Shown in pieces: positions 13,201 to 23,223 of a DNA stretch of 64,000 nucleotides. The position numbers were made by a program, and so were the translations under genes. Where the stretch lies: positions 186,001 through 250,000 of the forward strand of contig JACATO010001046.1 in NCBI GenBank assembly GCA_018389105.1. The letters run 5' to 3'. The notes beneath the pieces are model-generated. The model saw nothing but the letters and a program-made list of their open reading frames with translations. It did not search any database and was not told the origin of the DNA. Positions within the stretch are counted from its first letter, which is position 1. Each line of letters begins with the position of its first letter. The DNA is from Nautilus pompilius. Taxonomy: Eukaryota; Mollusca; Cephalopoda; Nautilida; Nautilidae.

Positions 13201-16200
13201 TCTGGTGGTCAGGGCGATGGATTTTACCAAAAAAGGGTAATGTGGATTCTCGTCCCCGATCTTTTGCTCGGAGGGTTTATTCTGAAATATGTTGCTGGGA
13301 ATTTTATTAGCCAGCCGAATGCTTCATCCTGAATGAGCTGCAACACACAGCATGCCAACATGTTACTATTAAATAAAATGAAAGCTAATCAACCCTGACT
13401 CTCCTCGCTAGTGTTGCTACTCCCACGTATTCAGTTTGTTTAAGCCCCCACCCCCCCTCTGTATATTACCTGTGGTACATTTGCATCCCCACTATCCTTC
13501 AAATCTATATTATTCAGCACAGGATGAGCCATAAGAGACAGGATACACTGTACTCTCCTCGTTAATATAACCTCTTGTAATGATAAATCCATATATCACT
13601 TAAAACTCTGCATGTTTTGCATTAGGAGTGTGTTAACTAAACATACAACAGCCAGTCCAACACAAATGCTAACTAGTGCTTATTTGGCTGGGTTAAGTAA
13701 TATAAAGGAAGTAAAAGCCAATGTGATATGCAAGGGTTAAAATGTTTATTGGATTTTTTAAAAAATATAATAATAAATAGTAATGGAATATTAAGAGTGA
13801 CCACCTTCACAACAGAGGCTCCATGACATAGATGTTCTTGCCACTCGCCAGGAACAGTAAGTGGAAAGTTCATGCACCAGAGGGCGCCATCAGCAGTGCC
13901 GACAAACAGCATTCGTCCGCTGTGTGACATTGCAACAGATGTCAGGGTAACTTCTCCTGATTGCACTTCGCGAAGAACCTATTTTAAAAGTAAAATAATA
14001 AAAATAACAAATCAGCCTAAGTAACCCCCTTAGCTGATAGATTATCCAAGGAGAAATAACTCTTATTAAATTAAAACCTGAAAAATATTCAAATGCTACT
14101 TTTTTTTTTACTTTTGTTTTATATGAATATTTTAGTTTTGTGGAAAAAAAAAGAACCTAATGTTGGCTGTGTTTTTTTTTTTTCCTATGACCCAATCCCA
14201 ACTGGATATTCCTACTACAGGTGCCAACACACTACTGCACTTACTGATGGGTTAAACCAACAAATTCTGCCACCACTTAGGAAAAAAAAGGCAAAATTCT
14301 GATGTTTTGGAAAACTTGTACAAGTGAGATAAATCTTTTTCCACTACTGAGTATTTTAGAAAGTATCTCTTCTTCATTTTGGGATGCAGATTCACAAATT
14401 TCTCGTTTTTTTTTTTTTTTAACTGGACAAAGCATAGAGCTGCAGGTGAGAAATTTGATGTTCTGCCAAAATACCATAGCCACATTCTGAATAGAAGATT
14501 AATCTTGTGTGTATGTGTGTTATTCTAGAGGCTGCAGTACCTTGACAAACACTTCTTATTGCTTCCTGTATGTATGCTTGTGACAAGGTGTAAGCCAACT
14601 TAACCCTCCAGCTTCAGCATGTAACTAAATAAAAACAAAGTGAAACAAAGTTATCTCTCCTTAATAAATTAGTCGATGGAAAATAAAAAAAATTTTCTAA
14701 ATAAAAAAAGCACACCTGTGAATCAGATATCTCCTTGAGTGTCTGATCAGATCCAACAGCGAAGGCAACCTTCCCATCAGGTGTGGTGCCCACACCTGTG
14801 TAGGCACAGCTCTTCAGCACACTCTCACCAATGCGTTTTCCTGTGAAGCTCTCCCACTCATACACAGCGCCGTCCAAACCACAAGAAACAATCTTACTGT
14901 CGTCAGAGTTCCATATTACTGACTGAACCTTGCCGTTGTGTCCTTTCAAGTTGTTGATGATATCAAATGTGGCAGTGGAATACAACTGGATGATGTTGCT
15001 GTGGACAGCAGCAAACAAGTGCCCGCCATGACTGAAAGAACACTTAAATGAGAAAAAAAAAGGCCAAATCTAGGTACACTTTAATTCTGTTTAGTGTCTG
15101 AATCAATGCTTTTCTTAGTAATTGTAAATACTTTAAAGTTGTCACTAATTTTATACTCTGGTTTAAAATTTCATTATATAACAGCAAATCAATGAGAAAA
15201 GAATTTAAGAATCCACAAACACAACACAATTTCTGAGTCTTTTCTGTGGCTTCTGGTAGAAACAAAAGACTGGAGAACAGGCTGCTTTAAGACTAGAACT
15301 GAATGTAGTAAAAAAATTTTTCTTTTTTTAAATAAAATTGTTTCATTGTTTCATCTTTAGCATAAAAAGGGTACAATTAGAATCATTTATCAAAAATGTC
15401 TTATCTTTAGTGTAAAGGAGGATGCAATTTAAATATTTTGAAAAGTAGGGGAGACCACTGAAGCTAGCTGTTACAGGGGTAAGTTGTTACAATACCAGTA
15501 ATTCCTCATTAAACACAGATATAAGGCCATAGTTGATGTTATGCACTTTAATATCTAGGGTCAAACTATATGACATTGATTATAGCCTCATCTATATATT
15601 TAATAAGGAATTAGTTTTGCTGTAACAACTTATCCTTTAACAGCTAACTCTTGTCTCCCCTACATGATGTCACTTATAGCTTACCTATACATTTAATTAT
15701 GAATTACTGGTGCTATAAAAACTATCCCCAGTCTATATTAAAATTGTCTCGTCTTACAAGGTGCAATTATAATCCTTTTTTGTCCTTTTTAAAAAAAGTT
15801 TTTTTCATCTTCAAAATGAGATTATCTGCTATTACATTAATTTTCACATTTACACTCAAAAACCATATATTAACTTTTAAGCAAAATCCAAAAGTAAGGT
15901 AATGTTTTATTAATAACTTTAATCGAGACATACTAATTAACTTTGTTAAATGTTGAAAATACTTTAGTGTGGAATTTTACTTTCCTAGAAATGCTTTTCT
16001 TGTTTTCCCAGCTTTAGAATATCAAGACTTATCCCCCCCTTTTATGGTTTTGCTTGACTAATAAAACAATCGCTAAAAGATAGTCAGTTTTACTTCTCTG
16101 CAGCCCCTGATGGAGAATTCTTTAAACATTCTGATGTCATCGATGAGAATGTTCATCAACCGCAGTTTGTCGCTGAATCCCACAAGGATGTAGAGACCAG

Positions 16201-19200
16201 ATGGGTGAAGGGCTATGCTGTACGCTTCCTCTGAAAACTCTTTGTACAAATCCAGGTTGCTGATGTAAGGAATTAAAAATAAAAACAAAAACAAAACAGC
16301 TAACTTCTTATATAAATAAACACACCTGAATTCTCAAATAAACAGACACCTGGCATAATTTAAGATCAATTTCTCGCCTAACCGATTCCAATCCACACCA
16401 TAATAAAGAGCAAGAAAAAAAAGCTAAAATTCATTTGGCTGAAATTTTTTCTAATTTTTTTTGTTTGTTTTGTTGGAGAAAGCTAAGCACTAAGTTTTCA
16501 TCAGACATATAAGCTCATTCCCTGCATTCCAATAGACTTATCAATGAGAGCATTAGAAGTTTAAAGCCGTCTATATTAAAAAGCTCAGTTGTATAGCCTA
16601 TAATACTTATAAATACAGCACACTAAATCAACGTCATGCTTCCCACCTCTCTGGACTTATAACTGGTGCACAAAATATTTGACTGTCAGGAATATAATTG
16701 AAAAAATTACATTAATTGCTTCTGAAGCTCTTTAGTTTTTTAACTTAACATGACAGTTAGTCATGTATCCATCTATTTGTTTGAAGATCCATATTTTACT
16801 TCCTTTAGCTTATAATTCATCTCTCTACTGTAATTAATTGTGTAAGCAGCTGAACTTATACTTAATCAATTTGTTACAAAGGTAAATTGTATAGGCCCAG
16901 TGGTTTATCATAAAGATTGATGAGCATATAATTGATCTACTATAAAGATGGATGAGCTAATAATTGATCTGTCTACCATAGAGATTGATTGTGTAGACCT
17001 CTGAGCTTATAACTGATCTGTTGCATAAATATCACTTCTTTATGCCCCTGAACTTACCTGTTTACTTTAAAAACAGATTGCAATAGGCTTTCTTAAAGTT
17101 CTAAATATTGCAGCAAATATTTATTCAAACCAAGTTACTTTTGCATGCAAGCACTTTTGTCAAACCTATCAGACTTTCTTACTTGATAGCCAAATGTCTT
17201 GAAAAACCTACCAAGTCTCAAAGTTCCAGATACGAATGGAACAATCCAAGGAGCATGTTGCTACCAGTGGTTTATGGATGCAAACATCCAGGCCTGTCAC
17301 TTTGTTTGAATGGAAACTCTGGGCCAGGGTATCAAAATAGTAAACCTGCTCACCTTGCTGAAATAAGAAAAAAATGGATAATATAATTTCTGGAAAAAAA
17401 ATATAGGGAAGAGAAGAAGCCCTAGTAGAACTGTTTTATTTAAAAATGATATACCTAAGTACATACCTTGCCTATTTCAGAGACTGAAAGTGTTGCAGAA
17501 TACATCTGGTTAATGTTGGTGGTTATCACCAGAGTCTCTTCTGATGGACTCACAGTCATGCAGAGAATATTTTGCTCTTGGCTTTTACTCGGTTCACAAC
17601 TGTTGTTGTCTGGTGGGATCTGACAAAGAAGTAAAAGAAAACAATAAGACCTTTAAAAACTGTTGTTTTTCTTTTTTGGTTTATTTATTTTGTTGATACT
17701 CGGCGCACTTTTGACAGCGTGTGTAGCAAGCCCTGTCACTCGGGTTAGATGTCATGGCCGACCTGCATTTGAAACAGTGTTTGCAGCTGAATGTTCACCC
17801 AAGCATATGGCTATTGTAAATACTGTTTCACAAACTATGGATTTTACACCTCACTATTTTGAACTAGAGAAGAATGGTTGTGGCTAGTCTAGAAACTTCC
17901 TTGCCTCAAAATCCCACCCAGCAGATTCTTAAAAGTATGTCCACATTTTGCTTTTATCACTGTGTTCAAAATGCTTATTCCTGACTGCCAATAAGGAATC
18001 TCCTATCGTCCAAGTCTTGACTCTCCCATAGTTGATTCATCCACTCCAAAATCTTTCTAGCCCTTATTACCCAACAAAGGTGTCAAGTGCATCGTCAAAA
18101 TAACATACAAATAAGTGTTTGCTGTAAGCAAGAAATATTGTATATCTGTTGGACACAAAGACGTCAGTGAAAAAGGATTAAAGAGCGGCCCCACCTTGCA
18201 ACAGGTCCATTTGTTGATTTATCTGATTTGTTTTTATTAGAACTGAAACTTTTTCTTCTTTTATATGTAATTGAAAGCTGAATGCATTGTGAAAAAAATA
18301 TATTTAAAAGATTTTTTTTTAAAAGGATAAAATATGAATAAGTGGAAAACAAATGTTTAAACAATCCAAAAATTTTGTGAAAAATATAAAGGCAAAAATA
18401 TAGAAAAATTGATTTAAAAAAATTCCAGATTTAAGAGTGAAGATCAACACTTTAACTGCAAAACAAAAAAATCCAAATGTAAATATAAAATATGTTTTAA
18501 AATGTAAAAATATAAGAAAAAACAAAAATATAATGCAAAAGGTTTTTAAAAAATAAAATTAAAAGAAAAAAGTTAAATAGATTTTTTTTTAAATTACAGT
18601 TTTTAACCAGACCTTTTTAAGATTAGATATTATCTGACGTCTACAGAAAAATATAAAGATTTACTACAAATTGGTTGGACTTGATTAAAAACACCAAAGT
18701 TTATTTCAAAATGTAACGGTTTTTCATTGGTGTTTTACTTTTTTGTCCAGGGAGAGTAAATGATTTTATAAAATGAACATAAAAAGTTCAAGTCCAGTTT
18801 TATCTTTACATTATTTTCAACAGAATTCAAAATTTGCTTAAGTAAAATCCATCTGTTTATATCCATGACATAACTTACCTGGATTTCTCTGGTTTTCTTA
18901 AAGTATTCTTTGTCATCGGTTTTTTCAAATAAATAGACAGTCCCTGGTCCGCAGGCGCATACAAAACCTTTAGAAAGTGACACAACGGCAGTGATCTCTC
19001 GTACTCCAACCCTGTCATCTGGCCTTGCTCTAATTTATTAAAAGTCAAACGCAATGATGTTAGCCCCAAAAAGTATTAAAAAGTAGTAATAATAACCTAT
19101 TCTAGTATCAAAATAAAATCTGCTAAGAAAGTAACCATCATATCTATGCTGTGGTTCAATAGTATGTTTAGATAATGACTTTATGCTGGATGGAACGTAA

Positions 19201-21005
19201 CTCTGCATTGATCTTTAGCAAAGCTTAATAATTAATGATTATGAAAATAAATCACCATGTATTAGATAGTTAATAATTGATAATGCTCATTTAGTTAAAA
19301 ATAAACAAAAAATGCACAATTTTGAATAATCCGACTAAGCAAAATGAATAATGATTACTCTAAAGTCCATAGTTTTAACTTATTTTACTAATACTAATAT
19401 AAGTGTTACTGAGTGAAATAAACTGATAGTAATATTAATAGTGATAGTTATTAATCAATGTATTTCTCTACCCTGATGATCCATGCATTAGTCTCAATGG
19501 CTTCCAACCTTCTCATAACAACTAAGCTAAACTATGAGAGGTTTGGGTTGGTCGTTATAAGAATAAATTGTTACAGTATTAGTAATTCCCAAATAAACAT
19601 GTAGATGAGGCTATAATTGACATAATGTGCTTGACCCTTGATCTCAAAGTATAAGACATCATAGAGAATAGTCTCCTCTATACATTTAATTAGAAATTAC
19701 TGTTGTTGTAACATAGCCCCAGTGTGCCCTATATATTTAAAAGGAGAAGCAGGGAGTGTAGGCTTAACAAAATCTCCCACATGTTAGCTTTTTAATAGGC
19801 ATTTCTACATGATATTAGTGAGATAGTTTTTTTTTTTAAAGATATCAAAGTAGTGTTAAAGCCAATTTAAATGAGATTATCCATGACAAAAATTAGATTT
19901 CTTCCTATAACTGCCATTACAGTTTCAAAACAATAATTTTTCCTTTCTTTTTAATATTTAACATTGGCTGTTATCTTTAGCTCATGAGTGCCATCACACT
20001 TACTTTTTGTCCTTTTGCTGCATTAAGTTGAATTCATTTTTTAGTTCCCCAGCTTCGAACAGGTAAATTCGTCCATTATCTGCACCAACAATCAGCCGTT
20101 CATCAGACACCCAGGTGTGGCACAAGTAGTTCTGCGGTTCCTGTTTTGGAAAGCTAAATGGTTTCAAGTTGCCCTCACTGTAGCGAAAGCACTTGAGAAT
20201 TCCATTGCCAACCAGACACACCTGAGTATTGTCTTGGGGATTGAAGCTCACCTGCAAAAGAAGTTTTTTTATCTGTGAAGGGGCATATTTTAAAAAGGAA
20301 AACAGGAGAACAAGTGTTTTGCAGAAAAAAGGTGATAAGGAATGATTTCTTTTACAGAAAGAAAATCCTGAGAAAGTTGATAGAAAATAATCTCTTCAGA
20401 CAAAAATTCTATAGGCAGTAAAAGTTCTTCATACCCATGTAGAAAAAATATATACAAATTTTAACCCTACTTTCTAGATTAGGGCTGATCTTTTTTTTAA
20501 AAATATATTATAGCAAAGAAAAATTTGCAAGGTTTACCTGATATATGGGTGCTCCCTGATGGTTTGAGGAGCTTGCTGTAGCCATGACCTTTGACTTCTC
20601 CCAGGTGTAGTAAAAGCCAATCCAATCAGGACCACCAGTCTGAGCAAACAAATACTTGGAGTCTGGGGAGAATCCCAGACAGGCAAACTCTGTGCTCTGA
20701 ACATCCTGGCTTATTAGTGTCTTTCGCTTCCTCAAAGAATGCAGGTCGTAGATGCTGAGGATAGGCTTCTCACCTTGTTCTCCAATGGCAATGTATCTCC
20801 GATTGGGGCTCACAGCCAGTGCAGTAATCCCCTTGCCCTTGCCAATGGATGGTATGAATTTCTGTGATTTCTGGTCAATATTGTATAATACACAGAGAGC
20901 CCCACATGGAAAGATCACAGTGTGTTCATCATGATAGCAGATATTGCCAGATATTCCTGACTTGAAACCAAAAATATGCTTGGCTTGTGCAACAGCAAAA
21001 GTCAT
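4239..21005 (-). CDS. CFAP57: CFAP57 / WDR65, cilia- and flagella-associated WD-repeat protein (3' part off window)
   Basis: The family protein is an axonemal factor tied to inner dynein arms and ciliary motility. Seventeen coding exons were placed by splice sites and phase: 20538-21005, 20004-20251, 18879-19029, 17467-17619, 17212-17357, 16094-16259, 14716-15042, 13805-13978, 11688-11849, 10717-10872, 9635-9728, 8302-8492, 7582-7755, 6825-6983, 5901-6044, 4821-4937 and 4239-4370. Together they encode 1054 residues against about 1250 in the human protein. Exons 1-9 are WD-type beta-propeller sequence: [14 protein letters not shown] near residue 80, [38 protein letters not shown] and [15 protein letters not shown]. 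Exons 10-17 are a long charged coiled coil: [40 protein letters not shown] and [17 protein letters not shown]. The start ATG at 21003-21005 follows an acceptor at 21013-21014 and matches the family N-terminus. The last seen donor leaves phase 0, and I found no later exon in 1-4238, so the C-terminal ~190 residues are probably off the left edge. The donors of exons 8 (GTGGTC) and 11 (GTTGGT) are weak, but the joined frame is right. Confidence 0.95.
5647..5835. mobile_element. Small palindromic MITE, copy 1 (CFAP57 intron 15)
   Basis: The left half has GTTGTTACAGCACCAGTAAT then TCCTAATTAAAT. The right half carries the mirrored ATTTAATTAGGAATT and a run ending TCCCCCTA. It shares both halves with the copies at 15448 and 19538, so this is a non-autonomous element of about 190-215 bp with long imperfect inverted repeats. 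No coding capacity. Boundaries are within a few bases. Confidence 0.75.
7275..7425. repeat. Imperfect tandem repeat, about 3.5 units of ~45 bp
   Basis: The motif AGTGGTGYRTGRYRTTYRGYC with a following catttgtcat(ag) recurs at about 7285, 7328, 7370 and 7410. It lies in CFAP57 intron 13 and is diverged, so it is probably an old array. Confidence 0.6.
8795..8815. repeat. (CA)n microsatellite
   Basis: A short run of CA dinucleotides follows a C-rich stretch in CFAP57 intron 11. No other signal in it. Confidence 0.8.
8985..9290 (-). mobile_element. tRNA-derived SINE, family 2, copy A (CFAP57 intron 11)
   Basis: Read on the minus strand it begins with a tRNA-like head (TAGCTCATTAGTTAGGTCAT), runs through a body containing CTTGGTTTGGTAAATTGCCC and GCTGCATGGGTTTTCTACC, and ends with an A-rich tail of TAACAA-like units near 8995-9010. 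The body aligns by eye with the copies near 40060-40260 and 62165-62390. Direct repeats at the ends were not identified. Same strand as the host gene. Confidence 0.6.
12440..12632. other. GC-richer island in CFAP57 intron 8, origin unclear
   Basis: This stretch is clearly richer in G+C than the surrounding intron and keeps open frames on the plus strand for about 60 codons. I recognise no protein, SINE body or RNA in it. It may be an old repeat or a retrocopy fragment. Confidence 0.3.
15448..15660. mobile_element. Small palindromic MITE, copy 2 (CFAP57 intron 6), best preserved
   Basis: The 213-bp element starts GGGGAGAC and ends GTCTCCCC, with TA on both sides (15446-15447 and 15661-15662). 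The inverted repeats run for about 55 bases, including AGCTGTTACAGGGGTAAGTT on the left and its near complement on the right. TA duplication and long inverted repeats point to a Tc1/mariner- or PIF-type parent. It could fold into one long hairpin. Confidence 0.85.
15663..15728. mobile_element. Truncated MITE fragment abutting copy 2
   Basis: Directly after copy 2, the sequence TATAGCTTACCTATACATTT and AATTATGAATTACTGGTGCT matches the right half of the same family. The matching left half is not visible, so this is an older, broken copy next to the insertion site of the younger one. Confidence 0.6.
16800..17060. repeat. Irregular AT-rich repeats, ~50-bp period
   Basis: Phrases such as ATAATTGATCTRYTATAAAG and GATTGATGAGCATATAATT recur four or five times with variation in CFAP57 intron 5. 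The array is too diverged for exact unit borders. Confidence 0.45.
19538..19730. mobile_element. Small palindromic MITE, copy 3 (CFAP57 intron 2)
   Basis: It shows the same plan as copies 1 and 2: TTGTTACAGTATTAGTAATT on the left, TACATTTAATTAGAAATTAC on the right, then TGTAACA and a C-rich end. The inverted repeats are weaker than in copy 2. Borders are approximate. Confidence 0.7.
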
Positions 21006-22006
21006 TTTTTTTCTTTAAAAAAGTGAGGAAAAAACACAATACACTGTAAGACTCACTATGACACCTATACATATTTTATTACAATTTGTATGTAATTTTT
21101 AAAAAATTATTTGAAAATTATATATCCAATTTTAAACCAAAAAATTTGCCATCAACTTTTCTAAATAATATATTTCTCATATCACACCAAATATTGTAGA
21201 TCAAATTTTCACAGATTCGAAGAATCAGTGCTATGGGTTGAATGATTTCTAAATAAAAGATGTTCCCAAAGAAATTGCACTGACAGTGCAAATGAGCAGA
21301 GACAAGCCTGAAAAGCCAAGGGAACAATAAGTAAAGGCAGCTTCCTCCTTCTCTTCTAATACGCACAAATTAGTTACACATCTACCTACATAAACTAAGA
21401 GTACAATTTAGGCTACCAAGAGTACCATATATTAATCAACTCAACTGCATATATTTTGCAAAAATTGAAATAGGATTATTCATATTAGCAATTGAAGAAT
21501 GAATTATCAAATTAGCAGAAAATTAGTATTAATACAAATAAATGAATTTAACTTGCAATTTCTCATACTTTTTATTACATTTTATGTGATTTGGCAGCTA
21601 ATAAATGTAAATAACCAAACAGATCTATAGAAATATGAACAAAGCATCATTTACTATATTGAGAAAGCCAACAAATTATACGGATGACTGAATCAGTTAA
21701 GTAACTTTTTCTTATATCTGGCTTGGAGGGTCCCAGAGACTGTAGGGGAGCGGGCTGAGGTATTTGGCCATTTACTCCTTTATTAATGTAGCTCTGTGTA
21801 GGCCTGCCACAGTCCACTTTGTGGTTTCAATCACTCTTCGCTTTATCAGTGTCATTTCGTTGGTCAGCAATAAAGAGATAAAAATATTTTTGATTGTTGA
21901 GAGGAAGTTAGTTATGGAGATTAACTGATTAGCAGTGGTTAAACCAAAAGATTTTGAATCTGTGAACAGAAACTAACAACCGACAAATATCAAAGCAAAG
22001 CCACAT

Positions 22007-22425
22007 AAATGATGATGCTAGAGTGTAATCTTATGGTAATATAAACATCCCAGTAAGAGTTTCTAAGACAGATAGGATTTTAATTTAAAGGTTAAACTTA
22101 CAGTTTTTAAATGATGCTAGAGTGTAATCTTATAGTAATATACATGTAAAAACATCCCAGTAAGAGTTTCTAAGACAGATAGGATTTTAATTTAAAGGTT
22201 AAACTTACAGTTCATAAATGATGCTAGAGTGTAACCTTATAGTAATATATGTGTAAAAACATCCCAGTAAGAGTTTCTAAGACAGATAGGATTTTAATTT
22301 AAAGGTTAAACTTACAGTTCATAAATGATGCTAGAGTGTAACCTTATAGTAATATATGTGTAAAAACATCCCAGTAAGAGTTTCTAAGACAGATAGGATT
22401 TTAATTTAAAGGTTAAACTTACAGT
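22007..22425. repeat. Four-copy tandem repeat, 99-107 bp units, in the first CFAP57 intron
   Basis: GATGCTAGAGTGTAA recurs at 22014, 22113, 22220 and 22327, so the last three units are exactly 107 bp apart and the first spacing is 99. Copies 3 and 4 are nearly identical, which suggests recent expansion. On the minus strand, the sense of CFAP57, each unit presents ACTGTAAGTTT, a 5'-splice-site-like string (plus-strand ACTTAC at 22096, 22203, 22310 and 22417). Confidence 0.95.
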
Positions 22426-22503
22426 TTTTTTTTGTTTTTTTTTAAAAATAACAACAAAAACGATTCAAATTCCGTGGTCAAATAACAAAAAATTCCCAAG
22501 TGT

Positions 22504-22663
22504 AACCCTAACCCTGGTAGGCTGGGATTCTGGTCACAGCTTGTATACAATACAATATCAGTGCCAGGAAAACTGTTGTTGTGTGTGGTCATGAACCCTG
22601 AACTAGGAAAGGTCGCAAAACATCGTCGTGTTAAGGTAGAAGTTTAAAGGGTTAGGGTTAGGG
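22504..22663. repeat. Short telomere-like motifs in inverted orientation
   Basis: AACCCTAACCCT stands at 22504-22515 and AGGGTTAGGGTTAGGG at 22648-22663. They are two- to three-unit stretches of the animal telomere repeat, facing each other about 130 bp apart, upstream of the CFAP57/ALKBH7 promoter. Confidence 0.7.
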
Positions 22664-22877
22664 GGGGGAGGAGGGTAAGGTGACCCACCCCCCCTACCCC
22701 ACCACTGTTAGGTTAGATAATACCCCAGAACATAACAGGAGAGGGTGGGGTAGAGGTACATCTGCAGAATTACTGCAGCACAGGTGGGGGGGCCCACATG
22801 GCAATCAAAGATTTCCTTGGGGCTCTTAGTACGCAAAAGGGGTCTTCTGACGATATATACGCGTTAAGGGAACTTAC

Positions 22878-22967
22878 CTTATAAAATTCGCCTCCGGGCC
22901 CCTGCTAACGATCCACGAAAACCGACCAAATATCGCTTCTGTTCGAAGGTATCGCCATCTCAGCGTC
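22878..22967 (-). other. CFAP57: Non-coding first exon of CFAP57 (5' end approximate)
   Basis: On the minus strand the sequence TTATAAG is followed by GTAAGTT, a near-perfect 5' splice site whose GT is at 22876-22877. It would splice to the acceptor at 21013-21014, just ahead of the CFAP57 ATG, leaving an eight-base leader before the ATG in that exon. The 5' end is not visible; I set it just below the X-box at 22968-22981. It follows that the first intron is about 1.86 kb and carries the 107-bp tandem repeat. Confidence 0.65.
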
Positions 22968-22981
22968 GTTGCTGTGGAAAC
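22968..22981. promoter_or_regulatory. RFX X-box motif
   Basis: GTTGCT-GT-GGAAAC fits the X-box consensus (two six-base half sites RYYNYY and RRNRAC with a two-base spacer). RFX factors use this motif to drive ciliary genes. Its position about 90 bp from the CFAP57 first donor agrees with control of a ciliary gene. Binding itself is inference. Confidence 0.7.
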
Positions 22982-23028
22982 GGCCGCGCGTCGACGTGTC
23001 TGCGCACGGAAGCGATAACGGCACACAA

Positions 23029-23076
23029 CCGGAAGTCAAACTCCAAACTCGCTCAACAACAACAACAACAACAACG
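23029..23076 (+). mobile_element. SINE 3'-end fragment within the promoter, with ETS motif
   Basis: AACTCGCTC followed by (AAC)n repeats the last bases and tail of the SINE at 34316-34657 (minus-strand reading) over 27 identical bases, and GGAAGTC just before also matches. CCGGAAGT at 23029-23036 is a full ETS/GABP site. The run of AAC units could also have arisen independently. Confidence 0.5.
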
Positions 23077-23082
23077 AAAAAG

Positions 23083-23093
23083 AAGATGGCGGC
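23083..23093 (+). promoter_or_regulatory. YY1-type element at the ALKBH7 transcription start region
   Basis: AAGATGGCGGC matches the YY1 core plus flanks, commonly found just downstream of TATA-less animal start sites. It lies 130 bp ahead of the ALKBH7 ATG, in its probable 5' leader. Note that it contains an upstream ATG. Confidence 0.55.
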
Positions 23094-23223
23094 GGAGCGC
23101 TTCCGTCCCCGGTGGAGGAGGAGAGAGAATTCGGACGAAATCCGCGTCTCTCGTTCGAAGTAGAACGAAAAAAAAAGAAAAAGAAGGAGGGGGGTCCATT
23201 GAGGTTCGTTCGGAAAAAAAATA

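Larger units (their letters stand above)
22879..23223. promoter_or_regulatory. Bidirectional CpG-rich promoter of CFAP57 (minus) and ALKBH7 (plus)
   Basis: The non-coding first exon of CFAP57 and the ALKBH7 ATG are about 350 bp apart and point away from each other. The interval is rich in CpG while the flanks are AT-rich. It holds an X-box, an ETS site and a YY1-type site, and no TATA box is evident. A housekeeping-type shared promoter fits both genes. Confidence 0.75.
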
